This document shows, piece by piece, positions 54,601 to 64,000 of a stretch of 64,000 nucleotides of DNA (position 1 is its first letter; each line of letters begins with the position of its first letter). The notes under the pieces are model-generated. The model was given only the letters and a program-made list of their open reading frames with translations. It searched no databases and had not been told where the DNA came from. The DNA is from Symsagittifera roscoffensis. Taxonomy: Eukaryota; Xenacoelomorpha; Acoela; Convolutidae. The translations under genes and the position numbers were made by a program. Location: positions 45,115,013 to 45,179,012 of the forward strand of contig NC_087068.1 of assembly GCF_963678635.1 (NCBI RefSeq), written 5' to 3'.

Positions 54601-57600
54601 GGCGTACGTACTGCTTTCTCTTTCCTTAACATTAATTGATGCCAATGGTATGTTTTTTGAGATACTTCTGTTGTTTTTTTTGTTGTTTTTTTTTTTGCGT
54701 TTAGTTTTTGATTTTTTTTTCTTTTTGGCGTGTTGGGTTTTAACCATTCTTACAAATATTGATTGAGATCATTTGTTGTAAGATTGAGTTACAACTACTT
54801 TGAGTTAATAGAAGATCCAGCTTCTCTTGTTTTTTTTTGTTTTGTTTCGTCGTGTTTGGTTTTTTTCCGATCTTAACCGATCTTAAGCAATCTTGAAACT
54901 ATTGATTAAGTTACTTTTATAGTTTTGCATCTTGTTTATAGTTTTGCTATCGTTTTGGCAAATTAGATGGCTTAAAACTTATGGTTCAGTAATTGCTCTG
55001 ATCACTGGAAATGGAGCAACTTCAAAAAACATGAATTTTTATTCTGAATATTTGATCATTCCTTTTATTTAACTCATAGCGATAGTTCTACTGTTATTCT
55101 AAATTTTATCTTTTAATCTTTTTAATGTGGATAATACCTCCCTAGCAAAACAATCATTTAGTGGGTAGCAGTATTCTTTCGAACTGCGTGAAAAGTTTTT
55201 AGCTGTTTGATTTTTTGCTCACAATTAATATCACAAAATTTATACGTCTCGGTTATTGATAAGTTATATGCATAGAGGAATAAATGACATTTTCTAGACC
55301 TTTTGATGTATTTGGAGATTTTCAATTCATTTAATATTTTCAGACTTTTGAAGAATTATTTAAATTTCGAACTCCGGTTATATGATCCATATGATGTGTA
55401 CAAAAATAATTTTGTTTAATTGAAGTGACTTAGACGAAGAAAAAAAAAACGTTTTGTTTAAGATTTCAGTTCAGTGATCCATAACGAGTAACTCGAAGAT
55501 TCCGGACCATGTTATACATTGATAACATAGGTGTTGTTCGAGTGGGTTTTACTTCCTAAATCGATTTTTTTTGTAGTCTAGCCATGATTTTTTCTGGTAC
55601 ATGATTGCGACAAAGTTTTTTATGAACTCATCTTTTAAAAACTTTTTTTTTGCAAAAAAAAACATTGCGATCGCTTTTGAAAATTGCTTCTAGCAATTCA
55701 AAACTCAAAAGTTTCTTTCATTACTGTCTTTTTCTACAGATACCTTCCTCGATAGCTTTGTTTTGAATCTCACTTATCTAACTAACTGAGAATCAACTAG
55801 CCACGCGCTAAAAATTGTTCTCTCACTCTGAGAACCAACAGCTCGACTCAATAGCAAAAATTGTTCCGATTCTTGGATGCTCTTCAGTACCTTTCAGTTA
55901 CTTATCTTTACTTGCACTTAGCTTCGATTTACACCACGCATTTCCCTATCAGTCCTGGGCTCCGCTTAACTCACTCCTCGGCACATAATTGATAACTTTA
56001 TCAAGTGCGTAGTTCAAATTGTTTTATCAGTTTTGTCACGTTTTTTAGACACGGGTATGCTGAAGAGGTCACAATTGGACTCAAGCAAACAAATGTCCTA
56101 CAACATTAATCTACTAATTTTCGACCTCTCTGAACTCTAGCTCCTGAGTTCAATTCAACCTCACAAGCATGCTATAATTTTCTGTGAGCCTCCCAATGTC
56201 TTTTTCAATTATATCGTAATTGTTTCCCTCCTCCCGTCGGTAGGAGGAGACTTCTTTTAAAGATGGCAATTTCATTGCAAACTTCTTAGGTGTCAATTCA
56301 AACTTTATTCGAATTCCGACCTTCTAGCTATAAGGGGGACTTAAATCGTTTATTAGAGGTCAAATTGATCAAACAACAGCCCCGCTGATCCCTCCGCTGT
56401 GTAATTTGTCCATTCATTCATAAAAATTAGGAAGCTTCCATGTCATGCAACGCTTTTATTTCTGCAAATCTCTCTGGGACTACTTTTCAGGGGTCAAATT
56501 GAATTGCTATTAAAAGTCTTACTATCAACCGAGCTCAACCAAATGTTTTTAAGTCATTTTTAAATAATTCTACCGCTCCAACACTATATACAAAGAACAA
56601 AACATTCCTATAGGCCCCACGACTTCTAATTTATCACTGAAAAATATCTCCAAATCACTTTTATTCCGACTCAATGGTCACTAAGTTAATTCTAAGAGAA
56701 GGTTACTTTTCCGTGTTAATCCAGGGGTATTCTATGTAGTTTTGGACGTAAACGCCAAAAGCTCAACTTAAGATCACCACAGTTTCAACCGCGCCTTATC
56801 TCCAATGTTTTTTGGTCAAAACGCTTGAGGGTCCTATCTACCAAGTCTTATCATTATCCGATAAATACGCCACCAGTTATCCTATTTCCAAGGTTCATTG
56901 TTACTTTTCACGAGAGTTGGCTATTAAAATCAGAAGGTGAAACCAAAGGCATTTGGTTCACAAGGTTTTTTTTGTGTCGGTAGGGACCTATATCTAATGC
57001 CGCTGTCAAGTCAGTATGCGCTCGCTCATTAATGGTGTAACTTGACTTTTTCCTGTCTAATCGTGTGTTTTACCAAGTGTTATTAGCTTCCAATTCAACC
57101 GTTGAATGTGGTTAAAATTGAGACATATGATGTATTCTACCTCTCATTACTCCAAGTTTCAGCTTCCAACGGGGTTCGAGAAAAAACTCGGAAGTTAGGG
57201 GTGGGCTTATTTATTTAGGTAACAAAAAACCAGAATTGGGGGTCCATGGGGCCTAGGGTTCCAAACTTAAGCTACACTCAACTAGGTCTATATACTAAAT
57301 TTTAGGTCCATGTAAACTACTAGTTGCCGAGTTTACATAGGGCCATTTACACTTTCAAGAACCGCTATCACATGGACCAGGGGGGTCCGAGGGTTCCGTG
57401 TTTTTGCATGCCCGGGTCAAATCATCTTTAGTACCGCCCCTATGAGTTCCATTACATTAATCCTTGTGAATCCCAATATAGGGCAAGCGGAACTGCCGAT
57501 TTTATTCCATCATTAATTTCTCAAATGGGAGCTAATAATTCCTCAAACATTAATCCAGTCTAAACGTGACTCATTGTTTACTTGCCTACTTACAGTATTG

Positions 57601-59410
57601 ATTAGCCGATACCCAGCTACGTACTATCCATTAACCCTACAACACTGCACGAAACTTCCAAGATTTTGCTCTTTCAACTGAGTTTAACTTTGCCGAAAAT
57701 GTCCTACATTCATTTAAATTTTGAAAATTGGCTCTATAACAAACGGAACCAAAAATTTGTAAATTTGATAGCTCATAGAAAGTCAATTTTTTCGGGAGAA
57801 AAACGCTTCAGCTTGCATAAACTCTCTGTCACTTTTTTGATAAGTCAGATTAAAAATAAATTGCATCTTATGGACAAACTTTGGGTCCATAAAGCGGTTT
57901 TATCAAAACCATACAAAATAGGAGCGAAACGTTCGTATGGCGAATGGTGAAAGAAAAATAACATTTGTTTTTGCCAGACTAAGTTAATAATTTAATTTTT
58001 GGTTATTTTTAAAGTTAGATTTGGTCTTCCAAGAAATCGTCAATGCGTTTGGCCATTTTAGAATCAAGAAAATCTTGGAATTTCTTTTTGAAATTAGATA
58101 TGAAAGTTTCAGTGATCCTCCCCCATCTCCCTCGGGCAGATCAGATTCTGCGGCAAACTTTTCGAAGCTCAAGAGACACACAATGTTTCTGATCAGCCGC
58201 GAAAAATAAGTTTGGAGGCTGTTAAAAGCTATAAATACCAAAAAAGGCTGCATGAAAGCTAGTTCATAAAACATTTTTGAACTCCGGCCCATCAAAGTTT
58301 TGACGTTTTGCAGCTATAAATTTTTTTCGCTAACGGAAATCGATTAAATTATTTCCCGATAATCGTAAGATAGTTCTAGGTCATGAACTATATTACTGGA
58401 GCAATGAGAACTGGAGTATTGCTCCATGAGGTGACAAAAGAAGTTGACGTTACGATGATGACAACACACCTGGTTAAGGTATTTAGTTAAGAACATGATC
58501 TTTCAAATAAAGGTTTAAGATAGAGCAGACATTCACTTATTTGCTGTTGTTTACATTCATGTTTTGAATGTTGCGACGACTGCTCGGCAAGCATACTTGA
58601 GTAAAACTACGATTCAAATTGAAAATTGATTCATCATTGACAAAGGATGCTTTTTGAGCATTATTATCTAGAAAACTGCCACTTAAAGTTTCTATACAAA
58701 TTGAGTTAGGGATAAATGGTTGGTATAAGAGTTATAAAGAATATTCTGAGAAGTGCAGAAATTTGAAAATGATTTTTCCTTTCAAAGATGATTTTTAATT
58801 ACTTGTAAACTTCTTGTTGTTTGTGGGTTGATTGATTTAGGGTCAAAAAAACTGCAAGATCATTGGAGGTATCAACAGGTAAATCAAGGTAAAAATTGCA
58901 GTAGAATTAAATTCAGCCTCTCAGGCGCTTGGTGCTTCAATCTTTCATCATATTCTGTGTAATTTATTCCAAACACAGGAAAGTTCAGAAAAATCATTCG
59001 AGGTTTTTTGAATCCCAGTAATGCTAAAAAGGCTTTAATACGACAGCACTCTTGTCAATCTAGGAAATTTTGGACGCTTTTTGGGGCAAAGAAAAACGCC
59101 CAACGCCAGTTCCTTGCAGTTACTCCGTGGTCGGAGCAAAAAAACTTCCCAACGAAAGACCGCAGCAAAATGTTAAGCAGCGATGATTTTAGTCGAAATA
59201 CTTGTTATGATCATAGATCATTCGGCCAATCTTGCGAGCTTCACATTTGAGTTCAAATGTCACAAAACGAGTTAGATGAAATAATGAAGAACATTTGGTT
59301 AAATGGTACCAAATAAATCGCAGTTACAAACTCATTCGTCCGACAAAAATTATTTTAAGCCGCATTCAAATAATCGTTATTTTCGGAACACTAAAAACCA
59401 AGTCGTGAAA
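51621..59410. other. Long intergenic region
   Basis: No supported gene. It holds a two-copy 154-bp tandem repeat (52857-53164). A block from about 52.4 to 55.7 kb is T/G-rich on the + strand (A/C-rich on the minus strand). A block from about 55.76 to 57.64 kb has a more balanced base texture with few T-runs and a short hairpin (CCTCCTCCC...GGTAGGAGGAG near 56229-56250). The short open frames here are mostly T-rich and hydrophobic, with no family signature. Confidence 0.5.
52857..53164 (+). repeat. Tandem pair of a 154-bp unit
   Basis: TCGATGTAACACTAGTATGG... occurs at 52857 and again at 53011, the second copy running on to about 53164 with very few differences. Confidence 0.9.
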
Positions 59411-62400
59411 ATGGATCCAACAAACGTGCTTTCAAAATTTTTATTCATGATCTCAATAACGTTTAGTTTCGATGTTCTTCTAACTTCAACTGTCTCGCTC
59501 AATCGTGGAGTAAAATCAACCTTCAAAAACCGTCTGGGGGCCAAAAAGACGTCAGCGATCATCAATGGAACTCCGAGTTTGACAGACAGACTGTTTTATG
59601 TGCAAATTACACTCTATAGCCTTTCAAGGAAGTTTTTCTGTGGGGGAACACTCATTGAGAGAGACTGGGTCTTGACTTCGGCGCATTGCGTTCACCATGT
59701 TCAAGGTCATAGTCTATAATTATTACTAGAGACAATATCTGCGTCATTTAAACCATTCGGACCAATTATTTCCAAAATTACTCGAACGAGTTTTGACCTC
59801 TTGATAAGAAGTATTTTAAGGGGGAGCAACATTACCCAGCCCACAAAAAAAACTGCATGTAGTTCCACAAAAAAAATGCATGGGCACAACAGCGGCTTGC
59901 CGTGATCAGCCCGTTGGTACTATTTGCCCGTTGGTATCCCCCCCGCCCGTTGGTACTATTTTACTACGTCAATTTTTGGACAACCGACCATAAATTTTTC
60001 TAAAGGCACCTTTGGCGCCAGTTTTTATTTTTTGCTAAATTTAGAGAGAAAAAAACGAGCGTTGAAAAAACGAAAGTTTTTGTTAAAAATTTCCAAAAAA
60101 ATTTAAAAAGAGACTTTTCAGCCAGTTTTGTCAAAAACGTGCCTGCGACTCAGTTTATTTGGCAAAAAGAGCCTCTAATGTGCTTTGCGAAAGGTGAAAA
60201 AGAATCCTTTTGGTCGACCTACAAACGGTTGACAAAATTTTTGAAAATCCGGCCAGCTTTGAGAAAGTCCTTATCCACCCCTGTTTAGTAGGATACCAAA
60301 AACAATTTACAAAATCAATAGCAAGAAATTGTTTGAACCACGTTATCAAAAAAATGTCGAGTAATTTGAGCTAAAATATTTCATGAATACTCGAGTTTGC
60401 AAGCGGTTATCCTGGAACAGGTGTTTTCTGTGAAATATTTCCTTTGCGATAGCAGATCCGATGCGACGCTCGATTTTTTCCGAATGGTAGCTCAGTTTGA
60501 CAAATTGTCGATACTGCTTGTGATGATAAAGTTCATGCACAATAATATGGGGCTGGAACAAGTTGAAACTTTTTATTTGCTATCTACATAGTTTTTAAAG
60601 GTAGTATGAATCACAGTGTAAAAATGACTTTGGTCGGTATTAAATCCCAGTTTTGTGGCGGTAGCTCTAAACGTTTTCGTGTTTAATTTATCTGATATTT
60701 TATCTTTTGTGAGTTTTTATTTTTAGCCTTGCAATAAGTCAGATTACTCAAATCGGGTACAAAACTTCTTCATGAGTTGCTTTTTATGTAAGCTGCAAGC
60801 TTACCAACTCCGATTTAGTACAGTCTCAGTTTTTTTACTCTTTTAAATAACCTGTTGGAATCACATTGCGTCGTTTGGAGTGCGAAAAAATTCTGATTCC
60901 TGTTTGAGGTTATAGAATGTTGTACTACAAAAATTTATAATATTTTTATGGTAACATTTTTTGGGCTCAGCGAGTGTCTCTTCAAGTTTTGTTGACTTTC
61001 TGTCCTCTTGGCTTTTTTTCCGATCCAAATTTCTCAAGCACTTGTCTAGGCCTGTTTTTTTAATGAACTTTATTCAGTGCAAATTGGAACAAGCAGGAAA
61101 AGTTTGAGCAATCTACTTTTGCCTTAACCCAGTCGACCAGGGACTCTTTCAAACAAGGGTTATCTTGCAAGAGCTTTTAAGATGGCGGTTATCATGCAAG
61201 AATCTTGCGAGATTCATGCTAGATCTTGCAAGATAACCTACTATGAATAAGTTTTACAAAATTTTATTCTGAGCGCTAGAAAAATATCATGGAGCTCCAA
61301 TTTGACTACGGTAACAAAAAGTTTGAAATTGGATTAAAAAATTAAGCTGTCCAAAATTTGAAAAGGTTCATTATTATGCAATTTTTCAATTTTTGGAACG
61401 TAAAAAACTTCAGGTTGCGGCTATAATTTATGCAATTCGATTCAAGATTTCCAAAAACATTTTTTAAATTGGAATATTTCATCTAGTTTTGCAACTCTAG
61501 TGGTTTATATTTAACTTTTCGTTAATTTTGTCAAAATTTTGATCAAAAGATTCAATCAGCTTGAGATATTTTGTATGCTGTGATCACATAAATACGTTTG
61601 AATACGTTTTGGGCGGTTATAATTTTCTCTTCTTTTATTTGCTTAACTATTCAAATATTGCCACTACATTTCCTACATAACCGCTATAGCTTATAGTTGC
61701 GCGCAAAATTGTTTTTTTTTCCACAAAAAAACGATCTTGCTTTTAAAAAATTATCTGTAAACGAGATTATATTGCAAGATCTACTTCCTTGATCGACTAG
61801 AGTAGTTGCATTTATTTTGTTTTCTGTCGGCTAGTTAGCCATGCTTATTTATATGGTTGGATATTCAAAATTATTGTATAGTTGAGCCAAAAAATCCCGC
61901 AGCGAGCATTTAGGGTTTGTTGGCCAAAAAAGTTTCGTAAAATAGTAACAAAAAGATAACAAAGGTTTGTTTGGATGATGAGGAGGTCAAATTAATGAAA
62001 AGAAGACATCCACGACTCCTCTCATAGCCACATCTTGACTTTACTTTGCATCTACAAAAATGTTTTGACTGATTATAAACAATTTAAATCAAGCCTACAT
62101 AGTGAGAATGAGATCAAAAATTTTTGCAGTGTTTGTAGCACAAGAAGTGCTGAGCAAATACAATTTTGAGTTTTTCTTCTAGACATTTTTTGTAAATGAC
62201 GAGTAAGAGGAAACAAAACTGCTTGTATCAGGGCAAAGCCCTGAATTTTCCGACCGCTTTTCAAGGTTTATGGAGCAGTAATAAAATACACGCAATTTCA
62301 AGTACAAAAAGACAGATTTCGCTCCTTGTAACAAATCAATTATGGCAAATAAGCTTCGTTCAACCAAATTGGAACTATTTCTATGACGGACTCCATCTCC

Positions 62401-62943
62401 GCTTACGCGTTAATAGCGCGAAATATATCGCGCGTTAATTGTCCAAAATTGGCCAAAATGGCAATCTTTAAACCCCCATAACTTAAAAAAAATAATCGCA
62501 GGTGTAATATCTTTTCAAATTTAAGCTCAGAATAACAATACCTTTTGAATGATATAAAAAAATTCCTTCAAAATGGCTAGTCAAAAAGTCGAAATTTGTC
62601 TGAAGAAAAAAAACTCACCGCAAGCACAAACATTCCGTTACTTTCGTATCGAATGTCGGAACAATAATATATTGTAGATTTTATATATGTCTATAAGTGG
62701 CTATAACTGATTTCTGCTCGATTATCACGCTCGATTATAAAAAATTCAACTTTCTGGCTGTCACATCGTTATATTCAAACAAGAATATTTGAATAGCAGA
62801 AATTTGTAAAACAACAAAATTTTCAATTATTTTTCTATTTTAGCAAACAAAATTCTTGCGACGGTTGGCGACTGCAGTGAACTGGGTTGTACTCCAAGAG
62901 CCAAGAGAATCCACAAGGTGGAAAAGATCTTCATTGCACCCGG
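59411..62943 (+). CDS. Chymotrypsin-like (S1) serine protease, first two exons, 3' end outside window
   Basis: Exon 1 (59411-59705) starts at the ATG directly before a signal peptide (about residues 1-29). It then encodes a short propeptide, the mature start IINGTPS, the FCGG cysteine (C77) and the catalytic His box TSAHC (H92, C93). It ends in phase 1 at CAAG|GTCATA, a weak donor. Exon 2 (62844-62943) follows TTCTATTTTAG, continues in the matching phase with ATVGD...C...C, then basic residues and VEKIFIAP, the usual stretch before the catalytic Asp loop, and ends in phase 2 at GG|GTAGGT. The Asp and Ser exons must lie beyond 64000. The frame also opens at an upstream ATG (59303) with no signal sequence. 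The residue before IING is Ala, not Arg or Lys, so activation would not be tryptic. Confidence 0.8.
59925..60290 (+). mobile_element. GGCGCC-family element in intron 1 of the protease gene
   Basis: It carries the shared boxes in order: C-rich start, TTTCTAAAGGCACC with GGCGCC, a GTGCCTGCG box, TTGGTCGACC and the closing TTATCCACCCCTG. The start is irregular (CCCGTTGGTA repeated three times within 30 bp). Confidence 0.55.
60291..62223 (+). other. Remaining intron 1 of the protease gene
   Basis: AT-rich noncoding sequence. The only structures seen are an inverted repeat at 61158-61238 and a related AT-rich ATTGCAAGATCTAC word near 61770. Confidence 0.45.
61158..61238. repeat. 81-bp inverted-repeat element (GGTTATCTTGCAAGA arms)
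   Basis: The 15-bp arm GGTTATCTTGCAAGA at 61158-61172 is matched by its perfect complement at 61224-61238, with further CTTGC/GCAAG words inside. Confidence 0.7.
62224..62645 (+). repeat. Foldback-family repeat, left arm
   Basis: This 420-bp stretch (GGGCAAAGCCCTGAA at the outer end, GCGTTAATAGCGCGAAATAT in the middle, GCTCAGAATAACAATACC further in) is repeated in inverted orientation at 63412-63838 and partly in direct orientation at 63140-63411. Protease exon 2 lies between the arms. Confidence 0.7.
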
Positions 62944-63139
62944 GTAGGTTAAATTCCAAAACAATGTCCCAAAATGGTAGCCGGGGCGTACGCAATTGGC
63001 AGAGAAAGTTACGCATTGGCAGAAAATTTTACTCAATTGGCAGAGAATGTTACGAATGCAACAGTTAATGAACAAAATGTCACTTTATTTCAAAAAGGTC
63101 ACTTTTTCGAATATGGATCTGCTTCTATGCTTGTATTAT

Positions 63140-63838
63140 CGAATAGAAAAAAGCCCTGATTGTTCCGACTGCCTATTAAAGTCTATGGAGCAGTTATAAC
63201 ATGAAAAAATTAATGTAATAAAGTACAACAAATTTTTTTTTTAATTTTGAGATTTTTGAGAAAATCACCCCCCGCGCGCCATATAGAGTAAAAAGGGATA
63301 AGTTTTGCTCCTAGTAACAAATAAAATATGGCAAACAAGCTTTCTCCAAGCAATTTGGAACAATTTCTAAGACGGAATAAACCTCTGCTTATGCGTTAAT
63401 AGCGCGAAATACATGCAACGGAATATTTGTGCTCGGGGTGTTTTTTTTGTATTGTTATCCTGAGCTTAAATTTGAAAAGATATTACACCTGTGATTATTT
63501 TTTTAAAAGTTATGGGGGTTTAAGGATTGCCCTTTTGGCCAATTTGGGACAATTAACGCGCGATATATTTCGCACTATTAACTTGTAAGCGAAGATTCAA
63601 TTCGTCTTAAAAATTGTTCCAAATTTGATGAAGGAAGCTTATTTGCCATAATTGTTTTGTTATTAGGAGCAAAATCTATCAGTTTGTAATTTTTATGGCG
63701 CGTAGGAGATTAAAAATTTTGTTACATTGAATTTAATTCAATTTACATTCAATTTTTTCATATTCAATTTTTTCATGTTATTACTGCTCCATAGGCCTTA
63801 AAAGGCTGTTGGAATATTCAGGGCTTTGCCCTCATACG
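63140..63838 (-). repeat. Foldback-family repeat, direct partial copy plus inverted right arm
   Basis: 63140-63411 matches the outer part of the left arm in the same orientation; 63412-63838 is the inverted version of the whole left arm. Together they form a large palindrome. A related GCGTTAATTATC word occurs near 35770 and 41680, so the family is dispersed. Confidence 0.65.
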
Positions 63839-64000
63839 AGTAGTCTTGTTTGAAGTTTCGTTATACAAACTGAATTACGAGTTAAAATGCTATTTATTGA
63901 TATGTTACTCGACTACATGCACTAGGGTTGTTCTGCCTTTGCGTAAAAAAACGCATTTCAACTAACAGTTGAATAAATCCTACTAGATACCATAAGATTT

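Overview
The window is metazoan nuclear DNA, probably from an invertebrate with an AT-rich, repeat-rich genome. Genes are split by GT-AG introns of up to about 6 kb, the host families are animal ones (NPC2/ML lipid-binding protein, SLC22 transporter, chymotrypsin-like protease), and much of the rest is transposable elements. I cannot name the phylum from this sequence alone.

Region 1 (1-5177): the 3' part of a Ty3/Gypsy-type LTR retrotransposon (E1). It has one uninterrupted Pol frame (reverse transcriptase, RNase H, DD35E integrase, long C-terminal extension), a polypurine tract and a 348-bp 3' LTR bounded by TGTTAT...ATAACA.

Region 2 (5178 to about 19110): a second, very different LTR element (E2), A-rich and G-poor on the + strand. 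E1 appears to have inserted into the gag part of E2, because an open frame of asparagine/arginine-rich protein resumes at the base after the E1 LTR and runs into protease, RT, RNase H and integrase. One in-frame TAA cuts the integrase C-terminus from the rest. Downstream is an unusual block of five further ORFs: two small membrane proteins, a 377-codon frame with no ATG at all, a class III (chuvirus/mononegavirus-like) envelope glycoprotein, and a 601-aa protein I do not recognise. Neighbours overlap at ATGA (11319, 15252) or by 13 nt (12637-12649). A textbook intron starts 3 nt after the last stop codon. This complex env-bearing retroelement is the strongest candidate for something undescribed.

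Region 3 (19906-33628): a five-exon host gene for a secreted ML/NPC2-like protein. It has an 18-nt micro-exon and an acidic Asp/Glu minisatellite inside the lipid-binding domain. Its introns hold a decayed adenain-like (Maverick/Polinton-type) protease fragment, foldback elements, and two nearly identical 1.6-kb direct repeats around a 467-bp element.

Region 4 (33629-51620): an SLC22-family transporter gene on the minus strand (38912-42103). Its first-exon half was duplicated in tandem (about 5.5 kb per unit); the second copy of exon 1 has lost its splice donor. The two units differ by several percent over much of their length but look identical across about 1.28 kb.

Region 5 (51620-64000): long noncoding stretches (one T/G-rich block that mirrors the composition of E2), then the first two exons of a chymotrypsin-like serine protease running off the right edge. 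Exon 2 lies between inverted arms of a foldback repeat family. Small foldback and hAT-like non-autonomous elements recur across the window. I saw no CRISPR array, rRNA or convincing tRNA gene.
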